A DNA stretch of 64,000 nucleotides from contig JAQFVV010000504.1 of assembly GCA_028023455.1 (NCBI GenBank), positions 390,049 to 454,048 of the forward strand. Reading direction: 5' to 3'. Shown piece after piece: positions 37,801-44,935 of the stretch (the stretch's first letter is position 1; every line of letters begins with the position of its first letter). Under the pieces are notes generated by a model. The model was not told where the DNA came from. It searched no databases and saw only the letters and a program-made list of their open reading frames with translations. The position numbers and the translations under genes are program-made. The stretch is from Epiperipatus broadwayi (lineage: Eukaryota > Onychophora > Udeonychophora > Euonychophora > Peripatidae).

Positions 37801-40800
37801 AGGAAACATAATCTCTCAATAAAGACTTTAGTGAGCCAATCTAATTAATGTAGAGTGCCCTGGACTGAGCAAATGCAGAAAAATAATAAATGACTAGTTT
37901 TGATGCCCATAAGTAATGTCTGGTATGTTCAGTATTTATCCAAAAATAAAATAAATGTGTAAATGTGAATGCTAAGCGATATCCGATATTTTTATAAATA
38001 AGGATACATCTGGATCTTGATAAGCTTGTAGAAGTTTTATTCCCCCATTATCGGAGCATTCATAAACTGTGACCTAATAAAATTTAAATAATTTAAACAA
38101 CAAATGAGCTACAAAAAAAACAAAAACAATAGAATATTAAAATGTATGAATGAAATTTATAATACCTACCCTGTTACTACCAACAGTGGCAAAAATAAAC
38201 GGTCCTCCTTCTTTGATATGTTGATTAAAACTGACTCCAAATAAAGGCTGACCATGGTCTTCCTAAACAATACAAAAAAAAAAAAAGTTCTCAATGCTAA
38301 TTTCTAAGAGATCTCTTAAAATTATTTATATAATGATATGTGGGGTTTATCTCATATACTTTTATATAAAACATAAAATGACAAAAACCAAATTAGTAAA
38401 TATCATAATCTAACCCTACCATTTCATAATTAAATGACTAACCAAAATTAAATTGCAAATCCATTACCAATGGCTTCCCTGTCAAGGCAATTTGACATCT
38501 GTCTTGTGGTGTATTTAGTTAAATATATTTATGTATGAAAACTACTATTTAGCACTATCACTCTTCAAACAAATGAATAAAGATAACAAAACAGAAATTC
38601 AAATAATACTAAAGATTTATTTCTGCTGATCCAAAATATAATATACCAATTTCCGAGTTAATTAATTATTTTTTAACACCGATATATTTATATAAAAGAG
38701 AGTAATCATCATTAAATCTATGCAAGAATTGTAACACTTGTAGATTAAATCAAAACAATATATATATATACAAATTAGAATTAAATGGCTCTAATTAGAA
38801 TATTGCTGCAACTTATTTAACAAAATGACCTTTTAAATATTAACCTTTTCTAATGAAATCTTTACACACATTTTCAAAGATTATCTAAAAATTTAATAAA
38901 TATTTCTGCAACAGAAATATTATTCATTAAGTGGATAATCATTAGTTGAACAATTAATTAAAAATTATTAATATTATTTATAAATTGTTTTTCAATCAAA
39001 TATCTATGAGAATTAATTAATATCTGAATCCGTTATTGACTAGAGAAAATAGGTTAGAATTTAATTAATAGTAACACTCAATGAGAAAATTCATAAAAAT
39101 GACCATAGTTTGTCATGATGAAAAGGAAACTGGTTCTCTCTTCAAGTTGCTTGCTATATTATTTGATTCAATGCATGTGTTATATAGCAACATAATTTAG
39201 TTATTCACCACAAAAATTTTAAGAAGCTATTATGAATCAAGAGTTATGACAAAAAAGGTGACAGTGTGTTTCATATTTTAAACCACAAAAGAACAATGCA
39301 TAACATTATATTTTGTTTTAAATTGGGCAAAACTGCTAGAGAAAGATTTAAAATGATTCAAACTGCATACAGCAATGAAGCTATATGTCCCCAAAATGCT
39401 TAATGCATTGCAAGATTTTATAATGGCAGGGAGAACATTGAAGATGATTTTCGAAGATATGAAAAACAGTCACATTTCATGTCATAACTTTTGAACCAGA
39501 CAAATGAGTTTTAAAAATTTTTGTGGTAATTAGTTTAAGTATGCTGCTATATAACATATGCATTGATTTAGAGATGGCACTGCAGATAATAAAGAGAACA
39601 AGTTATCTTTTAACAGGGGCACATTGTGCATACACAAATATTATATATAAACTACAATTTAATATATAATACATTAAATAAGAGTTAATTAATATCCTCA
39701 TATACATGATCATCATCAACCATTATCAATCCACTACAGGATGAAAGTCTCTTCCAAGTTCAATCCATCTCCGATCTCTAGTATCTCTTCTCCACATTAC
39801 CCCTGCATACTTTATTTCATCCACCCATCTCACGTGGTCTCTTTCTGGGTCATTTACAATCTATTGGAATCCAGTTTAAGATTTCAATTGTCCATCTATT
39901 ATCATCTCTTCTAGCAATATGTCCAGCCCAACTCCACTTCAGTCTTTTAATTTTTTCAATAAGGTCAGTACACACCTGTTTGTTCTCTTACCCATAAACT
40001 GTGTTTTCGATCTCTTCTTGTTACTCCCAACATGCATCTCTCCATATTTCTTTGAATGGTCTAAAGTCTCTGTATTGCTCTTCTATTAAGTGTCTAACCA
40101 TGAAGTATAGTGAAAATAATTACAGATTGTAAGTGAAAGGAAATAAAAAAAAGTCACATAATAAATTTGCAGTAGTAAATCCCCCCCCCCCCCCCACATT
40201 ACAGTACATACTATTAATAAATCTATCTCTTGGATACATGCAACTTCTGTTGCAAATTTTTTTTACTGTGATCTTTATAATTTTATATTTATTTATTTAT
40301 GAAATAAAGGCAAATTTACAGTGATTTTAATTATTTATATATATTTCAGCACATAAAAATAATATCAAATGACCCTAACTTACAAATTGCTGTTTCAGCA
40401 CTAGATAAGGATTTATTAATCACTATTATCTGGCATCTATAAGTTACTAAAGCCTATTGTAGGTGGCACACTGTGATAAAAAAAAAAAATGATTTCAGCA
40501 CATTATCTCTCGGGTATAAGTGACCACTGCGGTGCTTGTCTTATAGATAAAGATTCCGTTGGATGGCGCCATTTTCAAGCTAAAACTATAAAATATGACC
40601 ATTCCCGGGCCGTTGATTATAATAATTTTGCTGTGCTTTTTTGTAATGTGAAAATAAAAACAAAACAAAATCGTCTTTTATAAATATTATTTTTATTAAC
40701 GTATACAATTTAAATGATAATAATAAATGTAAAATAAAATCAACAAATTACAATTTGATTCGTGTTTTTTCAAACGTATATTTTTTTAATTGTGTTACGG

Positions 40801-43800
40801 CTTTTTTTTTATCAATTTTCTATCGGATATTTTTTTACTTGTGTTACGACTTTTTTTTTTTGTTGTTGTTTAACTAAAAAATAATAATCGTAATAAAAAG
40901 TAAAATTTCTTAGTCTATTTTTTATTTTTTTAATCTTCGTTTTACACTTCTTTTTTTTTTTACAAAGAAATATGGCTATTTTTTACTTCAAATAGAATGA
41001 CAATAAAATGTAAAAGTTGTTACGGTTAGGTTTAGGGTTAGTTTTAGAGTTAGGGTTAGTGTTCTGTTGTTTGTAATGCTAAAATGAAAAAATTCAAAAT
41101 TGTAACCGTACTCGGACAAAATAAAGAAACTCAAACTTTTTTAAACAACAACAAACACATATAAATGTCTTCTTTACTTATTAAACATGTTTATAATATT
41201 TTCTTTTTATGAAATTTACAAAAAAACGTGTATATTTGTACTTTTCTTACTGGATATTTTTTTGGTACCATTCTTTTTTAGTTCAAAAATATACACACGG
41301 TGTCTCGTGGAATGTTACGAACAGTACTTTACTTGAAGCGTTACCTCACTAAAAACATAGATATTTAACATTTTCCCAATTAAAACTTCAATACAGTACG
41401 TTGTAAAAAGTCTTAGAATTATTACTTTAAAAAAAATCTGAACATTTCAATACTTTAAAAAATCCAATGAAAACAACATTTCCATCCAATTCAAATACAA
41501 ACTCTCTCATCAAGCCGTAACTATTTTATAAACTGTGCGAATTCGGAAAATGTAATTGCTGCGATGCGACATACATGCTGTACTGTGACGCGACATAGCA
41601 GCCTGCATTCTGTAGCACAACAAAAAAGTTGTATTATAGAAAACGCAAGTTCGAACGAGTCGGCCGCGGAAACAGCATTTTTATGTGTTTTAGCGCGAAA
41701 ACCGTGCCATAGAGCGGCATCTTTAGCTATAAGATGAGTACCACCACTGCAATTTTTTTCATCATGATCTCTGCAAGATTAATAAGATCAAGCAAAAATA
41801 AGAGAGTCACAGTTTATTAGCTAAATTGTAGTTATAGACAGGGTATGAGCACAGACTTTAACATGACCCACCACTCTCCACACTATCTCATAACACTGAT
41901 ACACCTGAACACGCATATGTCGAAAAGATTTATTACATTTAAAGAAAAAACAAACAATAAAAATTATTTTAAAAACAAAAGTGAAAGTTAAATAAAGGAT
42001 TATATTTATTGATGCTTTGTTAATACTAATAAATGTAACAGACAGATTGGGCTTTTATTTAGTATAAATAATAAGCAATACTAAAAAAGAATATACCTGC
42101 TGCTTTGAAATGAAAACAAATTATATTAGAATAAATAATTCAAATAAAAGTGTTAAGAAATGGGTGAACTACTTTAAATCTTTTGAAATCTAAATAAATG
42201 AAAAAAAAAAAATACAATTATAATTTCCAAATAAGCAGAAATAAAAAAAATATTAATTAAATATCCAGTTTCAGTAGATACTTTCATAGAGTGAAGATAT
42301 AGATAATTAAAATTTTGGGGTTGAGCTTGGGTAAAGTGTAATTATTTAAACCTATTTACTTATATGTCTGCATAATGGGGGCAATAATTTTCAAATTATA
42401 AACATCCGGGTTCAGGTTAAAATTAACAGAAATCTATGTAGTCTATGCATGTGCTTTTTACATCTTCACATTTCCATCTTTCTTTCTAGTTTCAGAAAAG
42501 GTAAGTTTTATTTTTCTACTATTAAAAATAAAAATTTTATGATAATTTTTGTCATCAAGTAAATTGAATTTTTTTGTCTTTCTCTCATTTTTTTGACAGT
42601 TAATGGAAAAGTATTCGCTGTGAAAAATACATCGGAAAAAATAAGTGTTTACTGATGTATTTAGAAGACATTATGGGGGCCTGATGGCAAGTATTTATTT
42701 TTATATATTTTTTAATTATTATTTTATTTTTATATATTTTTTAATTATCATTTTATTTTTTATATATTTTTTAATTATTATTCGAATTTATATTTGATAA
42801 AAATATACGAAAAAATTATTATTGAAACTAACAAAAAAAATAGCTCGTGATTGTGTACATTTATATCATGAATTATCTGTATTTTTTGCTATGATGTGGG
42901 CTTGGGTCCAGTATTTGAATTAGATGATATGAGACAAAGATAAACATATTTTGCAAATATTATGACCCAATTTAGATTTTTCTATAATGTCTTATCAGCA
43001 TTTTAATAATAATAAAAATATACAAATGCTAAAAGTAAAGATTTTGACAGTATATAAACTTAGGTCAATTATACACTATTGCAATGTAAATTTCAAAGCT
43101 GCATATCAAATGCAAAGAGAGGTGGCAGTTGATGAAGCTATTAATAAATTTATGGTCATAGTAGCATGAAGCATAAAGATAGGATAAATAATAATGAATT
43201 TAGTATTTCATTCACTTTTTATTTTATTATTTTATTTTGTATATAGTGACTATTTTAGTAGTACTTTTTAATAAATTATAAACTTTATTGACATTCTTTA
43301 TTATAATATTCAAATTATATTAATTATTGATCAATATTAACTACTTGTTATATATAAGGGATGTTATTAGGGATGACATATCATTGCAAACCCATGTATG
43401 AAAATACATTCTGAAGGGCTACTAGGAAAAATGAAAGATACTAATGTCTTTATTTTACGAAGTTTTCAAGTGATGGATTACCTTAAGTAAGTATTATTAT
43501 ATAACAATTTTTTAGAAATTTTATGATGAATCCAACTAACCTACTAACAAAAATATAATTTTAAGTTGTATGCATGATAATTTTGAATTTATGAAATAAT
43601 ATGAAAATAATTATTAGAAATATTAACTTTTATTCTTTTTTTTATTACTTTGAATATCAATGACTATATTTGTTTCAGCTGAATTACATTCTTTGGTGTT
43701 TTATCTTTCAAACAATATATATTATGCCATTTTTTAAATATTCAATATGGCTGCTTTGCAAGCGAAGAGGTGATGAAAACAGAAGAATTCTATTAATGAA

Positions 43801-44088
43801 AAAATAAATAAAAAATGAGAATAAAATAAAAATAATTAAAAAATTAAAGAGATATATATATATATATGTAAACATACTTCATTATATTCAAAATATATAA
43901 TCCAACAATGTTTTCATTACTTATTACACAATTGCTGAACTTACCTTAACAAAATTAGAACATTTATAAGCCAACTTGCACTTCTTGTATCTGCCACGTC
44001 CACGACCTCTTCTACTAGTACGAATAGTTGGAGTTTCAGATCTAGAGTTGTCTGCAGTTGAACAACTACCAATGCTAGAAGTTTCATC
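1690..44088 (-). CDS. EED: EED, Polycomb Repressive Complex 2 WD40 subunit (11 exons, N-terminus missing)
   Basis: Exons in transcript order: 44088-43945, 38262-38170, 38073-38008, 33855-33730, 33654-33573, 33507-33416, 25274-25141, 15747-15642, 7877-7725, 7650-7577, 1816-1690. All have AG/GT borders and compatible phases; they sum to 1197 nt (398 codons plus TGA). Diagnostic stretches seen: [84 protein letters not shown] and a C-terminal VWRWDRIR. From the family: EED is the beta-propeller that holds EZH2 and SUZ12 and reads H3K27me3 in the nucleus, and vertebrate EED is about 440 residues. The missing part is the low-complexity N-terminus, presumably on an upstream exon. No premature stop or frameshift is present, so this looks like the functional host gene. 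Confidence 0.96.
3826..4702 (+). pseudogene. hAT transposase, N-terminal/catalytic fragment (broken)
   Basis: The longest open piece is 4108-4377 (89 residues, including [20 protein letters not shown]). Beyond it, pieces such as [10 protein letters not shown] and [20 protein letters not shown] read across stops. The VDESRT and ELQKMVMF...GKNND segments resemble RNase-H-like hAT transposases of the ZBED/KIAA1586 group. The reading stops at FIKDI, where the nested element begins. Confidence 0.7.
5424..5475 (+). repeat. Telomere-like CTAACCC repeats inside element copy A
   Basis: Several near-perfect and degenerate CTAACCC/CTAAACC units lie in a row, equivalent to TTAGGG on the other strand. 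They occupy the same internal position in copy B (41026-41062), so they belong to the element and do not mark an interstitial telomere of the host. Confidence 0.85.
5531..5665 (+). repeat. About 55-bp tandem repeat, three units, in element copy A
   Basis: Three consecutive units share AAAGCCGTAACACAAGTAAA followed by AAATATCCGATAGAAAA. Copy B carries about two units, so unit number varies between copies. Confidence 0.85.
5898..6810 (+). pseudogene. hAT transposase, C-terminal fragment with dimerisation domain
   Basis: Reading resumes right after the nested element with [20 protein letters not shown] and ends at 6580-6807 with [20 protein letters not shown] followed by [20 protein letters not shown]. 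The [23 protein letters not shown] pattern is the hallmark of the hAT C-terminal dimerisation region. Stops and frameshifts lie between the pieces, so the gene is dead. Confidence 0.8.
7577..7650 (-). CDS. EED: EED exon: start of WD repeat 7
   Basis: This 74-nt exon encodes [20 protein letters not shown] then PSQA and two bases of an Arg codon. The donor is AG|GTATAA. The following 5.8-kb intron holds the nested hAT. Confidence 0.96.
7725..7877 (-). CDS. EED: EED exon: WD repeat 6
   Basis: This 51-codon exon reads [40 protein letters not shown] and [11 protein letters not shown]. The Trp of EIWFMRF matches vertebrate Trp364. The residue after it is Phe where vertebrates have the cage residue Tyr365. 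A 74-bp intron follows. Confidence 0.96.
7878..14365. other. Large EED intron, mostly unique AT-rich DNA
   Basis: No conserved exon or RT is seen. Less AT-rich patches occur at about 9120-9360, 9530-10000 and 12290-12420 and may be old repeat fragments that I cannot identify. A repeat-like segment at 10571-10647 is listed separately. Confidence 0.4.
10571..10647 (+). repeat. tRNA-like SINE fragment (B-box type), copy 1
   Basis: It contains CCAGGTTCAATTCCC, close to the tRNA B-box, preceded by TCACACATCTAAAG and followed by TTAGATCAACACCTGAAAAA. The same order recurs at 36151-36230, so this is a dispersed family. No convincing A-box was found at the expected distance. Confidence 0.45.
14366..14853. 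mobile_element. 488-bp MITE with 22-bp perfect TIRs
   Basis: The ends start GGTAAAAGCCTGAAATCCGG and are inverted repeats of each other over 22 bp. Flanks TACTTTTT (14358-14365) and TATTTTTT (14854-14861) look like an 8-bp target duplication with one change. There is no ORF. GG ends with an 8-bp TSD suggest a Mutator-like or Merlin-type MITE, possibly related in mechanism to the element at 4711-5889. Confidence 0.85.
15642..15747 (-). CDS. EED: EED exon: WD repeat 5
   Basis: This 106-nt exon completes the Lys codon and then encodes [30 protein letters not shown] and FILSK. These are nearly invariant in EED proteins, where this surface contributes to the propeller core. A 7.8-kb intron follows. 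Confidence 0.97.
15748..19226. other. EED intron segment without recognised genes
   Basis: AT-rich sequence with poly-A/T tracts (for example about 16141 and 17930). The ORF at 18136-18351 has no recognisable domain and was not accepted. Confidence 0.4.
19262..19321 (+). ncRNA. Hammerhead ribozyme 1 (at LINE 5' end)
   Basis: The core CTGATGA is at 19275-19281, stem II AGGC-CACAA-GCCA at 19282-19294, GAAA at 19295-19298, palindromic CTAG at 19299-19302, and the predicted cleavage lies after C19304 of GTC. The usual upstream strand of stem I is replaced by inverted-tail sequence, but CTCA can still pair with TGGG and CTCAT with ATGAG. Catalysis is therefore possible but less certain than in the canonical copies. 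Confidence 0.7.
19615..20285 (+). pseudogene. LINE AP-like endonuclease domain (broken)
   Basis: Motifs in order are [44 protein letters not shown] and NSDHSFIV. They match the catalytic series of apurinic-like endonucleases that nick the target for target-primed reverse transcription (N, E, GDMN, SDH). In-frame stops at 19744-19746 and 20140-20142 break it, and 19747-20142 is the longest open piece. Confidence 0.88.
20286..21187 (+). pseudogene. LINE linker and N-terminal RT region (broken)
   Basis: It continues from the endonuclease as a Lys/Glu-rich linker (20179-20829) with [12 protein letters not shown] typical of the region ahead of RT. It then has a shifted segment (20981-21196) with [20 protein letters not shown], matching the RT start [13 protein letters not shown]-like motif. 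Stops occur at 20827 and near 20978. Confidence 0.75.
21188..22037 (+). pseudogene. LINE reverse transcriptase catalytic domain (broken)
   Basis: It contains [53 protein letters not shown] and [10 protein letters not shown], then RYRYLGIIL. The catalytic aspartates of the FIDIEKAYD and FADD boxes are retained. Stops at 21194, 21768 and 21797 break the frame, so this copy cannot make full-length RT. Confidence 0.92.
22038..22860 (+). pseudogene. LINE C-terminal region with zinc knuckle (broken)
   Basis: 22053-22439 is open ([20 protein letters not shown]). It is followed by CKLCKK and, after a frameshift, IRHLLIEC, together forming the Cys-Cys-His-Cys knuckle found near the C-terminus of many APE LINEs. 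Confidence 0.7.
23340..23540 (-). repeat. tRNA-like SINE family 2, copy 1
   Basis: On the minus strand it reads GATAGAGTGG, then AGACTGAAAAGTCCGGAGTT and CAAATCCC, resembling the anticodon arm, T arm and B-box of a tRNA (anticodon-loop GAA). The non-tRNA part is shared with 44936-45185 and 45428-45640 (for example CACATGACCA...GAAAAAGATA on the plus strand). Confidence 0.6.
24340..25130. repeat. Dispersed repeat in three copies, two direct and one inverted
   Basis: Copies at about 24340-24550 and 24640-24905 are direct (shared CCCATTAATATATGCA, ACTCTCAAACTCAAACA, TAATTATATAGGCCAATCT). About 24911-25130 is inverted and could fold back on the second copy with almost no spacer. The inverted copy ends about 10 bp from the EED exon at 25141. 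No coding capacity is seen. Confidence 0.85.
25141..25274 (-). CDS. EED: EED exon: WD repeat 4 to 5
   Basis: This 134-nt exon reads [20 protein letters not shown], then [20 protein letters not shown] and AKTN. The donor AA|GTAAGT abuts an inverted repeat copy that runs to within about 10 bp of the exon edge. Confidence 0.97.
27650..28119 (+). mobile_element. Hammerhead element, 470 bp, inserted in the RTE
   Basis: CTCTCTTAAAATC (27637-27649 and 28120-28132) is a 13-bp perfect target duplication. The 5' end is an inverted copy of the element's own tail (ACATGATCACTATCTC... to about 27690). Direct-orientation sequence follows, with a TATATAAGC motif at about 27826, the ribozyme at 27964-28022 and the 3' end GAGAGTTTTGC. 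The insertion splits the RTE RT just before [10 protein letters not shown]. Confidence 0.92.
27964..28022 (+). ncRNA. Hammerhead ribozyme 2 (most complete copy)
   Basis: Core CTGATGA lies at 27979-27985. Stem II is TGGC/GCCA (27986-27989 with 27995-27998) and closes a CACAA loop. GAAA is at 27999-28002, palindromic CTAG at 28003-28006, and the cleavage triplet GTC ends at 28008. Proximal stem I is TCCTCA (27973-27978) with TGGGGA (28009-28014). Distal stem I is ATTCAA (27964-27969) with TTGGAT (28017-28022), separated by a small internal loop. This is a complete type I hammerhead; the internal loop of stem I and the loop of stem II are where the known tertiary contact forms. Confidence 0.9.
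29055..29391. repeat. 337-bp near-perfect palindrome
   Basis: Arms 29055-29215 and 29232-29391 are reverse complements around a 16-bp spacer, including the shared AGACTGCTAGGAACAGTC. A transcript would form a hairpin of about 160 bp. A third copy of the right arm lies at 29547-29668. Confidence 0.92.
29232..29690 (+). mobile_element. Probable Penelope-like element end: tandem repeat plus inverted tail
   Basis: The segment beginning CTGACGAAGACTGC recurs with a 329-bp period (29235 and 29564), and an inverted copy precedes it. Direct partial tandem repeats with an inverted tail are the usual footprint of Penelope-like insertions (pseudo-LTR plus tail). The repeat has a hammerhead-like CTGACGA...GTCGAAAC core but no clear cleavage triplet. 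There is no RT or GIY-YIG coding here, so the family call is an inference. Confidence 0.5.
30130..30584. mobile_element. Foldback element with about 190-bp inverted arms
   Basis: The left arm (30130-30320) and right arm (about 30388-30584) are inverted repeats, for example GTTCGAAACATT and CCATTTTTTGGAGA on opposite strands. The spacer is about 65 bp. No ORF of note; the 30186-30419 ORF simply crosses the arms. Target duplication not resolved. Confidence 0.8.
30650..31600 (+). pseudogene. CR1/L2-like LINE reverse transcriptase remnant
   Basis: Broken readings include [48 protein letters not shown] and [16 protein letters not shown], then [15 protein letters not shown]. The QG..L.PTL.., FNLRRLKA-like and FRYLGS segments are typical of CR1/L2-type RT domains. 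The FADD box is lost and many stops are present. Confidence 0.7.
31970..32030 (-). repeat. Hammerhead relic 7 (decayed)
   Basis: On the minus strand it reads TTGATGAAAG...GCTAGAAACTAGTCTGG. The core CTGATGA has become TTGATGA and stem II no longer pairs fully. It lies head-to-head with the relic at 32161-32215. Confidence 0.7.
32161..32270 (+). repeat. Hammerhead relic 8 with element 3' half (decayed)
   Basis: It contains CTGATAAAAG...GCTAGAAACTAGTCTGGAGG followed by the element's TAGATAGGTATT...TCTACTGATTACT part. The invariant GA of CTGANGA is changed to AA, so cleavage is not expected. Confidence 0.75.
33416..33507 (-). CDS. EED: EED exon: end of WD repeat 3 and start of repeat 4
   Basis: This 92-nt exon completes [19 protein letters not shown] and continues [13 protein letters not shown]. 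The donor is GCT|GTAAGT. The next intron is about 8.1 kb and is packed with RTE, hammerhead and foldback sequences. Confidence 0.97.
33573..33654 (-). CDS. EED: EED exon: WD repeat 3
   Basis: This 82-nt exon encodes [20 protein letters not shown] and then LLLSVSK plus the first base of an Asp codon. The GH and S-x-D landmarks of a WD repeat are present. A 65-bp intron follows. Confidence 0.97.
33730..33855 (-). CDS. EED: EED exon: WD repeat 2
   Basis: This 42-codon exon is phase 0 at both ends and reads [14 protein letters not shown], then [16 protein letters not shown] and QCTK. The Tyr in ENFYTCAW matches vertebrate Tyr148 of the methyl-lysine cage. It is followed by a 75-bp intron. Confidence 0.96.
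34860..35428 (-). mobile_element. Hammerhead element, 569 bp, with long inverted 5' tail
   Basis: ACACTTATATAACA flanks it at 34846-34859 and 35429-35442 (14-bp target duplication). Minus-strand reading runs from the junction near 35300 to the 3' end at 34860, and about 35300-35428 is an inverted copy of the 3' tail region. The whole unit sits in one target duplication, so the inverted piece was made during insertion. It is sense-oriented in the EED intron 33856-38007. Confidence 0.92.
34969..35027 (-). ncRNA. Hammerhead ribozyme 3 (EED-sense, stem III variant)
   Basis: Minus strand: distal stem I ATCCAA/TTGGAT, proximal TCCTCA/TGGGGA, core CTGACGA, stem II AGGC-CATAA-GCCA, and GAAA. The stem III segment is CTAC instead of CTAG, giving CTC as the cleavage triplet, still of the NUH type. 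The change destroys the CTAG palindrome and should weaken stem III. Confidence 0.8.
36151..36230 (+). repeat. tRNA-like SINE fragment (B-box type), copy 2
   Basis: TCACAAATCTAAAGGTCTCA followed by GGTTCGATTTCC and CAGATTAACAGTACCTAAAA parallels 10571-10647. It lies directly beside the hammerhead element. Confidence 0.45.
36341..36399 (-). ncRNA. Hammerhead ribozyme 4 (EED-sense, canonical)
   Basis: Minus strand: ATCCAA/TTGGAT distal and TCCTCA/TGAGGA proximal stem I, both perfect. Core CTGACGA, stem II AGGC-CACAA-GCCA with GGC/GCC pairs, GAAA, palindromic CTAG and GTC cleavage triplet. Every conserved box is intact. It lies in the sense direction of an EED intron. Confidence 0.88.
36639..36697 (+). 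ncRNA. Hammerhead ribozyme 5
   Basis: Core CTGACGA at 36654-36660, stem II AGGC-CACAA-GCCA, GAAA, CTAG and GTC are intact. Distal stem I ATCCAA/TTGGAT is perfect. The proximal stem is shortened because the upstream strand reads AACTCA rather than TCCTCA. Probably active but weaker. Confidence 0.83.
38008..38073 (-). CDS. EED: EED exon: WD repeat 1
   Basis: This 22-codon exon encodes [22 protein letters not shown]. It follows the preceding SNR exactly as in other EED proteins. The donor, GAT|GTATCC, is weaker than its neighbours, and the following intron is 4.2 kb and carries two hammerhead elements. Confidence 0.93.
38170..38262 (-). CDS. EED: EED exon: first propeller strand(s)
   Basis: This 31-codon exon is phase 0 at both ends and begins [13 protein letters not shown] and ends FATVGSNR. 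The Phe in PLFGVSF corresponds to vertebrate Phe97, one wall of the aromatic cage that binds trimethyl-lysine. A 96-bp intron separates it from the next exon. Confidence 0.95.
39120..39620. mobile_element. Foldback MITE with about 130-bp inverted ends
   Basis: 39120-39250 and the reverse complement of about 39480-39620 match along their length, including CAATGCATGTGTTATATAGC against CAATGCATATGTTATATAGC and CACCACAAAAATTTT against TACCACAAAAATTTT. No ORF; target duplication not resolved. Confidence 0.75.
39700..40105 (-). mobile_element. RTE LINE 3' fragment
   Basis: It starts with CATCATCAACCATTATCAAT, the usual RTE 3' end read in reverse. It continues as minus-strand C-terminal RTE sequence also present at 53320-53660 and 60640-61010 (Arg-rich region and TEEQYRDFR-like segment). 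5'-truncated. Confidence 0.8.
40385..40480 (+). repeat. Hammerhead element 3' fragment (no ribozyme)
   Basis: CAGCACTAGATAAGGATTTA...TCTGGCATCTATAAGTTACT and a following GGTGGCACACTGTG match the downstream half of the hammerhead elements. The ribozyme itself is missing through 5' truncation. Confidence 0.65.
40531..41742 (-). mobile_element. Non-autonomous DNA element copy B
   Basis: ACCACTGC at 40523-40530 and 41743-41750 is a perfect 8-bp target duplication. The ends GGTGCTTGTCTTATAGATAA and (other strand) GGTACTCATCTTATAGCTAA are imperfect inverted repeats. Its sequence matches copy A (4711-5889) in reverse along its whole length, including the telomere-like block at 41026-41062, and it is about 33 bp longer. 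No transposase. Confidence 0.92.
41751..43944. other. EED intron segment without recognised elements
   Basis: Very AT-rich. A short direct repeat TATATATTTTTTAATTAT occurs about three times at 42700-42785. The ORF 42987-43169 has no recognisable domain. Confidence 0.4.
43945..44088 (-). CDS. EED: EED exon: basic linker before first WD repeat
   Basis: This 48-codon exon has a Ser/Thr-rich acidic start (DETSSIGS), a SETPTIRTS stretch, an Arg/Gly block ([13 protein letters not shown]) and ends YKCSNFVK, matching the EED segment just before the propeller. The acceptor is a T-rich tract ending in AAG at 44089-44090 and the donor is AAG|GTAAG. The frame stays open to an ATG at 44118, so an alternative is that translation starts there (MNNMLFCF). 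The polypyrimidine tract and alignment to other EED proteins favour an upstream coding exon instead. The RGRGRGR run is more Gly/Arg-rich than the GKGKWKSKK seen in vertebrates. Confidence 0.9.
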
Positions 44089-44935
44089 CTTATCAAAACA
44101 AAACAGCATATTATTCACTTTTAATAATAATAAAATATAAAATAAGTTTTTTTTTTTAATTAATAATTAAATACCATATTTTTGAAGATTACCATAAAGA
44201 TATGTTACAATTCACTTTAATTATTAACATTAATGAAAATTAGATACAATGTTTGTTTTCTTGATAATTGCAGTCAAAAAAACTATACTTCTTAGTTCTA
44301 TTTCATATTTCAAGATTGTAAAATGTTTAATATACTCAAAACACAGATAGATAACTAATGAATTGAAAATTGCATATATTAGCAAAAGCTAGATATAAAA
44401 ATTGTTAAGAAAATGGACATTAACTTCAGAAATATCCCAAATTAATTTAAAGATTACAAATTATTTAAAAATGTTAACACATTTTATGGCTTAAACATGA
44501 ATGATATCAATAACAAAATAAATGAATACTCTATAAATTAACTATAAAAATTTTAAGAACAAAAAAGCAGAAATTTAATAAAAAAAAATTTAGGGAAAAT
44601 AAGCAATTTAAGAAAATTATTAAAAATGACAAATTTAAAAAAACAAAAAAATTAATGGCAACCATGAAATTGCAAAAAAAAAAAAAAGCTATAGAAGCTA
44701 TAAAAATTCTCAAAGATATAAAGTGATATTCTGGAATTAGAAAAAAAAGTTATGTCTGCATTAACAAAGATATTGAGATGATTCTAACTAAAAAACAGAG
44801 ATGACAATATTCAAATATGAATTATATATATATAAATGTAGCCTATACAATAACAACAATATTAATGAGATATACATTTTAGATGATGAAATGAAATAAG
44901 CAATTAAATCTATGAAGAATGATAAATTAAAGGAG

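Noticed and set aside
42987-43169. Small coding gene
   Set aside because: The 60-residue frame has no domain or context and lies in an AT-rich EED intron; frames of this length are expected by chance.
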